64,000 nucleotides of DNA from Taiwanofungus camphoratus (taxonomy: Eukaryota; Basidiomycota; Agaricomycetes; Polyporales; Taiwanofungaceae), in contig CP021222.1 in assembly GCA_003999685.1 (NCBI GenBank), forward strand, positions 1,178,001 to 1,242,000, in the 5' to 3' direction. Of this stretch, positions 45,236 to 56,600 are shown piece after piece. Each line of letters opens with the position of its first letter. Position 1 is the first letter of the stretch. The position numbers and the translations under genes are program-made. Under the pieces are notes generated by a model. The model had not been told where the DNA came from and made no database searches. It was given only the letters and a program-made list of their open reading frames with translations.

Positions 45236-46691
45236 TCACCAGTCGCCCACGAACTGAACATTGGATGACACTGCCGGCTCTTTATGATATCGAGGATGTA
45301 ACTTTACCCATCTATTACCCTCTATGTCAATTGTACCTTCCTCATTCTCTTCATGTAACACGATTCCCGCCTCCTGTGCCAAAGCAGCGTACTCCTTCAG
45401 GCGTGTTACTCCCGCTCGTTCGTACACTGACGGTGACTCCCTGAGAAGCAATGACCCCAATTGCGAGAAGCCCACATGGATGTTCCCCTCTAGCAACTGC
45501 TGTCTCAAGACCTTAACAAGTGGTTCAAATCGCGGAGGAACAGATCCTTCGCGTGGTCGGCTTCCTGATCGATAGGAACCAAATGTGAAAGAAATCTCGC
45601 GCTGATGAGTGCTCTCCAGAGCACTAAGGAAGGGTTCGGCATCCCTGTTTAGCCGGGAGCTCGATGGTCGCTGTGGAGTAGTGAAAATAAAATCACCCGT
45701 GGTGATAGCTGGAGTATCGTGATCTGCCTCTGTTTCATAATCTACGGCAGTGCTGTCACTGGCAGTACTTGGCTGAAGGGGGGATTGGAGGATCAGCATA
45801 CTACGCATTATATGTTTCGAGGAACGACATACAGTACCCAATGGTGTTGGTAAGCGGGTACTATCCGACGTTGGACTCCTATGACCCGGAGCGTACGCTG
45901 AGGGTGTAACAGTGGGCGCTCTGCGGGTCACTGTTGGGGATGGAGGAGGGGAAGCTGGTATACTGGTGATAGACAACTGCGGGTCCTGTCGTGATTGAGT
46001 TGGACCCTGTTCATTTCGAGAGGGCAGATTTTCGCCATCATCAACGGAAGAGGCGATAGCACTTGAATTCAGCTTTGGTTCCGACAATACATCGCCTGGC
46101 CAAGCATATACCACGCTGGCCTGCGCTTTCAAGCTTCCATGCGCCACACTAGGGGCAAGCAAAACTAGTCGGTATCTTCGCAAACATAATATAGAGACTG
46201 CATATACGAAGTCCCGATCGCCCGATATCAGAATGATGGTGGCAGGCGCAGGATTATCGATAGCATAGGCCATCATATCCACTGTGTGGTTTGCATAGCG
46301 GACGTTACAATCATGGCAGTGTGAGAAATCCTCCAAACGTACCCAACATCATCTTATCCACCGCATCCTTGCGACCATTGTGGGGGCAATCAATCAAAGA
46401 CACCCCGCAGGACTGTAGTTCGGAACGTAAAGCCGTGGACTTCGAGGTCGATTGTTCTGGTTGCTCTGAATATGCCTTGAAGGTATTGACGCTGCCATAT
46501 CTGAGAGCAATCTCGCGGACATTGTTCACGATTGCATAGCCCACTGTGTTGGATGGAAGGGCACAATTCTCTGATTGAACGTCAAATGGTCGAAAGGTTA
46601 GTAACTGTGGCGCAGTGATTAAAAAACTCGAAGGAATCCACAGAAACATACCGTAATCCCAAAAGATAGCTACATTCTCTGGTACAGACAT
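45236..46691 (-). CDS. NYN-domain putative ribonuclease with C-terminal OST-HTH/LOTUS-like domain (paralogue 3)
   Basis: Third member of the NYN family, same strand as paralogue 2 and clearly closest to it. The ATG at 46691 begins MSVPENVAIFWDYG. Splicing restores DYENCALPSNTVGYAIV. The domain continues SVNTFKAYSEQPEQSTSKST and SLIDCPHNGRKDAVDKMML. Here the usual VADKM is AVDKM, but the Asp is kept. After the conserved intron comes VDMMAYAIDNPAPATIILIS, then GDRDFVYAVS. The linker is Pro/Ser/Thr-rich and unlike those of the other copies. It may hold one more intron near 45795-45835. The C-terminal winged helix has PPRFEPLVKVLRQQLLEGNI, GSLLLRESPSVYERAGVTRL and EYAALAQEAGIVLHEENEEG, ending near RWVKLHPRY. 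A TATATA box stands about 97 bp upstream. RNA cleavage is inferred from the fold and acidic motifs only. Confidence 0.82.
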
Positions 46692-47468
46692 TGCAAACTA
46701 AGCCTATTAGGAAGCGGTACAGGAGAATGGATTACAACTGAACTCAGACAGAGTTCGGGGAAGCCGGGGTACAGAGGCATCCGCCTCTATATAGAGTCTC
46801 ACGCGTAAGCCACGGGCAGAAGTGCTAGAAACGCATATGCAGTGCACATCGAGCACTGCAACCGCACTGCAAGGACCCACAGAGATGCACAGTTAGGAAG
46901 CACGGAACAGATCCCCCTTGTCAACGTAACCCGCTTTGCCTGCGTCAGCACAATAACTAGGCTGTACCATCGATACGATAAGAGGAATCACGATGGAGGG
47001 CGTATTATCGCCTTTACCTTTCCAGGACATGCGATCTTCCAGTTAAGCTATTGGTTAATGATGGCTAGCTCATCAGTGATAAGTGCCTGTTATACGGACA
47101 CAAAAAGTGACAGGAGACAGCGGGCGTTGCCATCGTACCCTAAGTTCCAAAGCGAGTAAGGCTGTTTGTCGTGAGCAGTGCTTGTCTTTGTACATGAAAG
47201 GAGTACTCACAGCTCACCATGAAAAGTCGGAGATCAGTAATAGAGACACGCAAGAAATACCGTACACATTTTTGATTCCTCCCAGCCCTATGTCCCGCAT
47301 ACTGCTTTATGGAACCCGCGGTACTACGTATGGTCACGTTGAGTGTGACATCTGGCAGGATGTACTCGTCACAATGCGCTTGCAGGTCCTTAACGTCAAG
47401 GGTCAATGGGCGCCCGCCCTTGTATAACAAGTGTTAACCCCTATTAACCTTCGCTACCAGAGCCGGAC
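46692..47468. other. Divergent intergenic, NYN gene 3 / NTF2-like gene
   Basis: About 780 bp between two divergent start codons. It includes the TATA box of NYN gene 3. Short frames here lack motifs. Confidence 0.45.
46788..46793 (-). promoter_or_regulatory. TATA box of NYN gene 3
   Basis: TATATA inside the self-complementary CTCTATATAGAG (46785-46796), about 97 bp upstream of the NYN gene 3 start codon. This is a usual fungal TATA spacing. Confidence 0.55.
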
Positions 47469-48342
47469 ATGAGTCCCGATGAACCCAGCTCCCTTCGAAC
47501 GTCTCGAGAATACTGTATTTCGCCCTCACCCACGCGAGGTCATTATAGACCCAAGAGTCTTGTACCCAGTCTTCCCACGCCTGAGCTGGTCGGAGCCATT
47601 GCCAGCGGTGCTCACTATGCTGGGGTCTTGTCTCCAGGTTCTAATGATCATCGGAAGCATGTAAATGATAGACGAACTCAGAGGGCTAGTAGTGTGGACG
47701 ACCCCGGCGTGATCGAGACCTACCAGGAGGTCATGGAGGATCTCAAAGAGGTCAGTGGCTCGTCATGCTGAAGTATATTAAACTGTGATGGCTCATTGGA
47801 TTGTAGTTGTTCTGTGGCAGGCCTACCCCAGATATGTTCGAACGACGGTGGAGAAAGGATGCCGTCTTTGAGGACCCCTTCATCAAATGTGTCGGATTTC
47901 GTGAATACGCTGCTCAGTGGTATGGTGTGGTAGGTAACAGTCTTTGATGCGATCCTTAATCCTTTCTCACACCCTTTTTATTCGAAGAGCCAAATACTTT
48001 CAGCCTCCGAGCAAGTTTCATGCCGGATTCTCCTTGCAACTTTATCACCCAATCGGCTAGTCTACTCCCAGACACAACGATACACCACACGGTTATTTGG
48101 CTACACAAAGGTGCTTGATCTCTGTGGTCTTGTTCTTTCCTCTGTGTATGAGCATCAGTCCACAGACTCTGAATTCGATAATCGTTGTGGACCTGGACGA
48201 AGACTTAAAGATCATTCATCTTGTCGACAAATGGAATGCAAAGGAACTGCCCACACGATGGCTATGGCTAAGAAGACTGATCGGGAAGACCACCTCTTTG
48301 TCTGGCACTGTGCCGAAGGCAAGAGATCGTGAGAACATCTGA
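47469..48342 (+). CDS. Predicted NTF2-like/SnoaL-type fold protein, function unknown
   Basis: There are four exons: 47469-47750, 47807-47929, 47988-48110 and 48166-48342, giving an exact 234-aa frame with phase-0 junctions throughout. The first 80 residues are Ser/Pro-rich and variable. The folded part begins at VIETYQEVMEDLKELFCGRP, then FERRWRKDAVFEDPFIKCVG and FREYAAQWYGV. It continues with NRLVYSQTQRYTTRLFGYTK and ends with LNSIIVVDLDEDLKIIHLVD, then KWNAKELPTRW. A helix with DAVFEDP followed by paired beta strands is the pattern of the NTF2-like superfamily (SnoaL and related). From memory, similar proteins are common in basidiomycetes and lack a described function. No ligand or partner can be named. 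Confidence 0.75.
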
Positions 48343-49082
48343 GATATAGTTGGGCAAGCGAGGCATCCACTGGGGAAGTGATCGACCGCTGCCGCTCGAA
48401 CGATATATGACATCGTGGGTATTACTTGTACTAACATATTGTTGTGGTCCAGCCATTGCTTCAATGTACTTCTAGTTTGGCAGTAGGTCCAGCTTTTTTG
48501 AGCCGTCCAGGAGGAATTATCTGGACAAATCAGATTGTTGCCATTTTCATTTATCGATCTTGTGGTCTGGAAGATGAACTAATTCAAACATTTTGGTCTA
48601 TCACCTGCAAGTTGCAGAGTTCAAAGTTCGCATAACTTGTTGCTATCCCAATTTTGGATATCGTGCGACAACCGAAACACAATAACCTGAAATCCACTTG
48701 ATGCGCGGTCTTGTTGAATAAACTTGAAACTGCCGGCTGGTTGTCGTCAAACTCCAGTAAGTTTCCGAAGGACGGAGTGTATTATAGACCAACTGAATCC
48801 TCTCTCGCTGCGCTGCATTCCGAGTTGTCATTGCAGGTATGTTCTGTCTGTCAATGACTTCAAGGGTGTGCTAGACAAGATGTCTATTAGAGCCCAAATC
48901 AACCCTGATATGTTCCAGTTTCACAGTCAACCCTTGAAGATCCTGTATCTCACCTTTTTGTCATCCTCACGATATGCGTCGGACTCCCACACTGGACACT
49001 GAGGGGCTTTATTCCCGCCTTATGGCCTCGCAAGGCGCGGAGCCTGAGTAGAACAATCACAATCCAAGCAGCCCGCGCTTAC
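48343..49082. other. Intergenic, NTF2-like gene to hydrolase pseudogene
   Basis: About 740 bp, no intact gene. It may hold the unrecognisable 5' part of the decayed hydrolase that follows. Confidence 0.4.
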
Positions 49083-49964
49083 ATGGGGACATGGTTCAGT
49101 ACTTCCCTACCTACCGTCGCAGGCCAAGATCCAGAGAAGGTTCTGACGTCGGGACGAACAGAAGGAGTTCGCTTCGTCTGGGTCACCACTGTGGCTCAAG
49201 AACTTGTAGTCATTTTACAGGCTCATCTCATCCAAAAGGTGGCGCCACAGGCGTTTTTTCTCCAGGACCACTGAAGCACAGTCCATGTGTGTCTCGTACA
49301 TTTGCCGGCGGCGATCGTCTCACATCGTCGTCCCCGTATCCGGCAGCGAACGCATGTCATGCAGCACTTTTGGATACCGTACCGCAATACCATGACCTTT
49401 TACGCACCATCGGCTTTCGTGCGGAAAAGGTCATCTTCAGTGACGACTCACCTGGAGGTCATCTATCTCTCGCACTCAGTTATTATCCCGCTATGAGTCA
49501 ACTGCGCGATATTCCAGTGCCAGATGGATTGTTCCTTTGTCACCCACAGTAGAGTGGGAGGCTACCCACGATGGTCCCAATGGCTCGGCGTAGTGTAACG
49601 CAGCATTAGACTACTGCGGCTGTTTCTCCAGAGGACATACGAAGAAAGGCCTCCTTGGGAACATGCCTGCAGATGCAGCAGCCACCAATGCATGGATTTC
49701 ACCCGCCTCGCTCAAGCTACTCCAGTTGACGGGCTGTTCAAAGGTCCTCCGAAGACGTACCTGGTTGCTGGACAGGCAGGAATCAGCTTGGATGCTATAC
49801 GTACCATGCGCGATCGGCTGAATGCCGATATTGGTCAGGAAGAAATAACGTTCAACGAGGTGAAGGATGCAACACACTGTTTCATGATCATGGGGTGGCA
49901 TGAGCCAGAGAGGACAGGCACGCTCAAGCAACTTGATTGGATTCATTGTAATCCAGTCCGTTGA
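49083..49964 (+). pseudogene. Alpha/beta-hydrolase (esterase/lipase fold 3) pseudogene
   Basis: Pieces of a fungal alpha/beta-hydrolase are spread over two frames with stops between them. The first piece, EGVRFVWVTTVAQELVV, aligns with the family's WVPPVPxELV block. The next about 50-60 residues, which should hold the HGGG oxyanion hole, are missing. The frame then shifts to HPKGGATGVFS and ANACHAALLDTVPQYHDLL. The nucleophile elbow reads SDDSPGG, where active enzymes have GDSAGG. A TAG stop follows at about 49551. The tail FKGPPKTYLVAGQAGISLDA and DATHCFMIMGWHEPERT carries the expected C-terminal Asp and His positions. Deletion, frameshift, stops and an altered elbow together show a dead gene. 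Confidence 0.83.
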
Positions 49965-51039
49965 CGTCGGTCCTGCCTGACCAGCCGTATCGGTGCACAT
50001 GTTGCTCGTCTCCCATGTGCGTTATTAATGTAGTACCCATGCTCCTAATCTTGCCCAGAATCCTGTGTTCCATCACACCTTCTGATCACTGGACACCTCG
50101 TTGAAGATGATCCGCTCTTCCGGACCTAATACAAATTTTGAGCTCTTATTTGTGGGTGCTGGTGACACCTGCTTATCTGAGTTCAAGTCGCGATGCACGG
50201 CCATTGATTATTGTTTCGGTCAGTCACCAGCTCTTGCATTCCGTGCTAGCGGTGGGTATCATCCCCAGTATAGACCTGAGGCTGCGATGACATGGTATCG
50301 AAATACCACACACAGAAAAGGATGTCGGTGAAGAGATGTCGATGCCTGAATCCAACTGCTCCCTTTGTCACAGGATCACGTGATCGCGGCGCTCTACATG
50401 ACCCTTCCTGAATCTTAAAGTGTATCACCCGGCACAGCATGCAATCAGATCCCATGTTATGATGCACTTGCGAGGTTATACATTCCGAGGAGTGGAGAGC
50501 TGCCTTTGAGAGTTTAAAGGCGAACGGGGAACAATTGCCAGACTTGCACCAGAGTCGGGCACCCCCTTCCCATGGTCGGAGTTCTCAGACGTATGGGATT
50601 ACAGATCCCGCGACACGTAAGTCTGAAGCATCTTGACCCTGAGCAACGCCAATGTTGATCTAGACGGTCACCTGAGGATTGCAAGTCAACTGGTACGACG
50701 CCCACTCGCGGTCTGCGGCCAGTCTAGACGGCCACGTATCTGTGTCGAATTTACGACCAGCCAAGCGGACACCGGTGATCTCTCCGCAAGTTTCGCTACG
50801 ACTACCATCAAGAGAGCGGCCGATTCCTAGCCAATCCCATGGCCGCTCATGATCATCACCTGAGCCTGTCTGCTATTCCATGATTTTTGGATTCCGTGCG
50901 GGGCTCCCTGTCCCTCGAGGTCCGGAGCGGGCAGGTATAAGAATAGGGGCTACACCCAATTCTCACCTGCCTCCCGAGCACACCCAGCTATCTGCAGAAA
51001 TACCCCTCGATACTCTTTGCAGATCCCCCATACACAGAC
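49965..51039. other. Intergenic, possible further decayed coding sequence
   Basis: About 1.07 kb. The stretch 50480-50830 reads like eroded protein (for example SEFSDVWDYRSRDT in one frame and NANVDLDGHLRIASQLVRR in another), but I cannot name it. The SDR promoter lies at the right end. Confidence 0.35.
50936..50941 (+). promoter_or_regulatory. TATA box of the SDR gene
   Basis: TATAAG in GGTATAAGAATAGG, 104 bp upstream of the ATG at 51040. Confidence 0.5.
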
Positions 51040-52747
51040 ATGCAACGTTTCTCGATTGCGCAAGGCATGAAGCTCGGACGTGCGCCCCTGAGAAGCGCGC
51101 GCCCGAGCCCCGCGCTCATGTCGGGCCGCGCGGGGTTCTCGACCACCCACGTCGCGCGCTCCGCGGGCGACTCGCCGTTGAACCCGCACAAGCAGAGCCA
51201 CACGGGTTCCCTCCCGCCTTACGCACCCGTCGGAGTCGCTGCCGCCCTCGCTGCCTCCCCTGAGAATCGTACGTGACATTCGTCAGGCCTCTGCGAGACC
51301 TCCAACTGAACGAACTCCCCCTTTATCCCGCCCGCCCGTACCAGCCGCGAAGCCAACGCTATTCGAGAACGAGTTCTCCCTCGCGGACCGCGTTGCGATG
51401 GTCTCGGGCGGCAACCGTGGATTGGGGCTAGAGATGGCCATGGCCCTCCTTGAAGCGGGCGCACGGGCCGTTTATTGCATTGACTTACCTAAGAAACCCG
51501 GAGAAGAGTGGACCAAGGTCAAGGAATATGTGGCGCGAATGGCGGGTAAGCAGAGCAAGGGCAGGCTGGAGTACGTCAGCGCCGATGTTTGTAACCAGGT
51601 TAGGCCTCCATATACTTGCGGCAGAGTTTGAGCATGCGATTGACTGCACTATATTGACAATAGGAAGAGATGTGGAAGATAGGTGAAACGATTGGCAATA
51701 AGGAGGGGCGCATGGACGCCTGCGTTGCGGCTGCGGGAATCCTCCGTTCCCACACGGATTGTCTAGAATATCCGGCGAAGCAATTCAAGGAGGTACAGTT
51801 TGCTTGACTTGATGGCCTTCGTCCTATATGTTGATGACAAACCGTTGTCACAGGTCCTGGACGTCAACGTCAACGGCGTGCTCTTCACCGCACAAGCCGC
51901 AGGAAGACAGATGGCCCGCTTTGGGAATGGAGGCAGCATCGTCTTGATTGCTAGTATGAGTGGCAGCATAACCAATAAAGTACGCAGAATTGTTCATGTC
52001 TTGAGCTTGCGCATTGAAGATTGATTGACAGGATCATGCCTGGATTTCATACAACACGTCCAAATCCGCTGTCTTGCAAATGGGGCGTAGCATGGCGTGC
52101 GAGTTGGGGATAAAGCGCATCCGCGTAAACACCATCAGCCCGGGGCACATCTATACCAAGTACGTGTCAGCTTTCCTTCCGTTGGCGCTATGCACTTTGC
52201 ATGACCGTGCATGGAGGGCACCTGATATGGCTGTCGCGAAAGTAACTGCTTCAGTTACTTTATGTGATCGAGGTAAAGAAGCCGCGTGCTTGGCGAACGA
52301 TTATGGTTCTTGCGTAGATGTCCGGTTCGGAGATGAACCAGGCGCTGGCGAGTCTAGGCCTCTACCCCGCGTTTTCTTCTACTTTAGACCGTCGCCCGCC
52401 GTGCTACGCGTATGCTGACCGCGCCCGCTTTCTTCTATGCCGCATTCGGGATTAACCTGGAACTCGAAACTGCGCCTGCGCCTGCGCACTTAACCGCTGC
52501 GCAGCATGACCGCAGCATACGTCGACCCACAACCCAATCTGATCGAGAAATGGTCCAGCATGAACCCGCTCGGGCGGCTCGGTCGGCCCGACGAGCTGAG
52601 AGGTGTTGTGACGTGGTTGGCGAGCGACGCAAGCACCTTCTGCACGGGCAGCGAGTAAGTCTCGATGTTGCCGGGTTGATTGTGTGGTGGATGTTGATCA
52701 CCAACTTTATTAGCATCCTCGTGAGCGGCGGACACCATGCCTGGTGA
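51040..52747 (+). CDS. Mitochondrial short-chain dehydrogenase/reductase (polyol dehydrogenase-like)
   Basis: NAD(P)-dependent classical SDR, resembling fungal D-arabinitol 2-dehydrogenase and sorbose/mannitol reductases. The ATG at 51040 gives an N-terminus rich in Arg, Ser and Ala (SARPSPALMSGRAGFSTTHV), a likely mitochondrial targeting peptide. The core starts LFENEFSLADRVAMVSGGNR with the cofactor loop GGNRGLGLE. It continues MDACVAAAGIL (NAG-type motif), VLDVNVNGVLFTAQAAGRQM, the catalytic Ser in IVLIASMSGS and the catalytic pair in SYNTSKSAVLQMGRSMA (YxxxK). Next is RIRVNTISPGHIYT. A long intron of about 345 nt (52161-52505) leads to MTAAYVDPQPNLIEKW, then LGRLGRPDELRGVVTWLASD. A final intron joins GSD to ILVSGGHHAW. 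All SDR catalytic residues are present. The exact polyol substrate is not deducible. Confidence 0.88.
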
Positions 52748-53615
52748 TTGTTTTTTTTTTCGTTGAAGGGATTCGAGCGTTGTACAGCAACGATATAGAC
52801 ACTTCCATACAACTGTTGTATTCCGATGTCATAATGCATGGCTATGAGATGTGTGCGCGTCACGTAAGACGACCAACAGGTCAAAGGGCCATCAGATTAG
52901 ATAAGCCGTGAATTTCATTGGCCAGACCGGGCAGCAGCCAATGGAATGTGAACCCGGGAATTTTCAAGCGTGACTGTGACCGGTCTGCAGGAGAAGGAGA
53001 TGTGCGGTTCCGAACGTGAGGAAATAGAACGCTCAAGACATGCATGGTGTGAGTGCAAGGGCTATGTTGGGAACATGATGACTGTCAATGGCCTTCTGGC
53101 GTGTATCCGAGCCTCGAGGAGTCCACCGGTGTTGGCAGCATACCTTGCCAGTAGTCGCCTACTCACCTGCAGCGCAGCACTGATAGCACCGTGTGGTGGT
53201 GGGATATGAGTTCATGGCGGTGTCGAAGTAGGTGGCGGGCAGATAGCTGAGGATGTGGGTTTACCGATATCCAGCAGGCCCCGTGGTGCGCCTGGCTAGG
53301 CGTCAGCGGAAAAGAAGCAGAAGACTCGACGTGAGCGGCTGGCGGGTCCGCAGTAGATGTGAACGTGACAGGAGTTGTGGGTGAGTGTGACAGTTTGTGA
53401 CCTGTGGGTTGTCTCCGGTAATCGATCGAGATTGGATGCGCAGCCATGCTTGGCTGCGCAGTTCTGTCCGCAGAACGGACGATCCGCTCTAGCCAGCTCG
53501 CAGCAGCTACGCCTCCCAACCGTTCTCTTCCCCCCTCGCGCCCTCTCTTCCGACAACCAACATCTGCTGCTCACCGAGCTCAGAAGAGCCTCTTGTTTTT
53601 TCTCTTCCACAGAGC
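52748..53615. other. Intergenic, SDR to EST1/SMG6
   Basis: About 870 bp. It contains an 11-nt T run just after the SDR stop and a pyrimidine-rich stretch (about 53505-53610) leading into the next gene. No gene was seen. Confidence 0.45.
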
Positions 53616-56600
53616 ATGCAAGATTCCCCACCGCACAAACTCACATCCGCGTCTCGGAAGGGAAAGGAGCGCGAGCATGCGCAGCCAACCGACATCGCAG
53701 AGCGATTCGTCGCCTTACAGCGCAGGCAGGCCGCGTATGTTTTCTCTCTTCACGGATCTCATTTCGTTCTGCTGACACCTCATGACTGCGCCCCTCCAGT
53801 GCAACAAAACCTCGAGAAAAAACTGACCGACCCCCTCTAGTACCTGCTTCTTCCACCGTTCGACCAGCCCGGCCCCCCTCGCCACGCAAGTTGCACGCAC
53901 CCCCCTTACCCAATCCCAACATCGTCGTATCTCACCCCTCACTGCTCTCCATGGAGGCCGATGCAGACGAGTTTTCCCGTCGCCTCAAGATATCCGCCAC
54001 ATCCCCCCGCGCAGCACACACCAAGACACAGAATGTCAACGGCTCCGCAGGTGGCAGCCCCGGTAAGCTCTACAACCCGAACACGGATACCATACGCAAG
54101 CCTGTTATCACCGCAGAGCCAGATAACATCTCGGATGCTACCTCCAGCTCATACGCCCCTCGCGGTCCGGTCCCGCATGGGCCGCGACCGCACCAGCAGG
54201 CCTTGCAATCACGAGTGGCGGGTGATCGACAGCTTTTTGACCACAGGAAGGATGACCCCGTTCGATTCTCTGTCCTGGCCCGCCCGCCCGCCTCTCCGAA
54301 CGCAATCCATGCCTTGGCTGGTTCGAATCCAAACATCGGCCGCCCGACGCCGACGCCCAAGTCCTCTGGCGACTACGTCTCAGCATCGTCCACTTCTTCG
54401 GCTTCGTATGCGCAGTCAACGATCTCATCGAACTTTACGCTGTCTTCCGCCACCACCGACTCATCTGCCCCATCTGCGCTTTTCGACACGCATGGCCGGC
54501 GGTCAGAAGACAGCTCAAGTTCGACGAACGCGTTCTCGATGCAGCTCAAGAAGCTGTATCGTGCGATTAGCGCGCTTGAAGCCAAGATCTTAGGCACAGA
54601 TAAGGACGCCGAGCGAGATGAGGAGGGCGAGCGATCAGAACAACGTGTTGGCGTGCTAGTGAAGGGACGTCCTGGGGCTGTCGGTGCCAGTGTGGCTGGA
54701 AAGGAGGTCAAAGGCGGCGAGGAGGAAGTCGAGAAGGAGAAGTGGCGGAAGTTGATGGCTGACCACAAAGAGTACGTTTCTATATATTCCATCTCGCTGC
54801 AGTGTGTTGATAACATTTGACATTCGATCACTTGCGAATTGCATATAGACTCGCCGAGAAAATGCACAATCTTTTGACGCTGACCTTGGCACCCTCGGTG
54901 CCTGCCTCCCTGCGCAACATACCCGCCAAATACAACCTCATTATCCGCCTATGGACCCACGCTTTCCACCGCCTGCTTGAATCCCTCCGACGAGCAGCGA
55001 CTCCGCCCGCAAGCTCCGCCATCGCCCTAGAGCACCTGCAGGTAATTTGCGATGCTCATTTCCGTATATGGCATGTGATATATTAACTACGTGGTTTCGA
55101 TCAGGACTTCATCTACTACGCGTATGTGTTCTACACCGGCCTGCTCGAGGAGCGCAACCTCGTAGCCTTCCGCGGCGCATGGGTCGAGGCGCTCGGAGAC
55201 CTTGCGCGCTATCGCATGGCGTGCACCGCGCTCGCAGACAATACGCAGTCCACGGCTGGGAACCTCACCGTGTCCGCCATCGCGCGCGCGTTCACCCCCG
55301 CCTCCGCGCTGCTGACACCCAACCCCGCGACACTGAACGCGTCCGCGCTTTCCGAGCAGCCGGGTCCCTCGAAGCAGGCGTCGCCGACGCCCGCCGCGCG
55401 CATCGACGACTCGCCGCCGTCCTCGCACGAGAACGCCCCGCAGCACGAGGTTCCGAGCGTGGGGGTTGCCGCGGCGCGCATGATGGAGCTCGAGCCGGAG
55501 AAGGAGCGCTGGCGACAGATCGCGAGAGACTGGTACGCAAGTGGGCTTGCGGGCACTCCCGGTGCCGGCAAGCTGCATCATCATCTGGGCCTGCTGAGTG
55601 ATGGCAACGGGCAGGAGCTCCGCGCCGTCTATCATTTTATTAAGAGGTGCGCCCATCTATTGTGAACTTTGCGATCCCACACGGTGCTCAGTAGCGTGGA
55701 TTGTAGTATGATCACCATTCACCCGTTCTCGAAGTCGAGAGAGTCTGTTCTCCCCATCTGGTCGCAGCCTGTGCAAGCACGCCGCCAGGCGCCCGATGCG
55801 AGGCTCACCGACTTGTTCGTGCTGCTCCACGGCATGCTCTTCACGAACATCCAGCTGGACGACTTCAAAGGCGTCCTAGAGCGGTTCGAGGAGAAGCTGC
55901 AGATTGAAGGTTCGTCAAAGTCCTGATATGAGGCGAGAGGCTTCTAGCAGACGCGTCAAGCTTGGCTATCTGGGACCGGGATCCAGAGCCCTCGCTCTGG
56001 CGGCTCTGGGCCCCAGCCCCATCTCAATGCAGTTTGATCCCTGCTAGCGCCTCTCGCAAGAGTCACGTTCAGGGCGCTGATCTTATGATGGTCGCCAGGG
56101 GGTGAAGTTGTGGAAGAGCGCGAGTGGATCATGATGGCCGTGGTGAACATTGGTGCTGTCCTCGAGTATGGCCGGCCGAACGCGGTGCTGAAGCGTGTCG
56201 CGGGCGTAGGCGGCAGAGATATGGGCAGCTTTAGCGTGGGTGTGAGCCCGTCGATGGGCAACGGTGCAGGATCAAGGGTAAAGTTGATGGCGAAGAAACC
56301 AGAGAGCGACGAGAAGAAGATGGACGTAGATGATGAGGATGAAGATACGGAAATGACAGCTGGAGACAGGATACACCCCACCATCGGTACTTCCCCCTCT
56401 GTTCCCGAAGCACCGATGGCAAGCACAGAGCCTGAGCTGCCCACAGCTCTCAGGCTGGCCATGCAACTCACGTTCTCGATGCTCACGCATACCCTCCAAA
56501 GACCCACGCGCAGGTCATCACCTTTCGCCCGATCGAACCTCAACCCCTATATAACCATCCTCCTTACATTCCTCGCTACCGTGCTCAAGGACCGTCATGT

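Noticed and set aside
52751-52760. T-rich run after the SDR stop, considered as a reverse-oriented poly(A) tail
   Set aside because: No flanking target-site duplication found; probably a simple 3' UTR tract.
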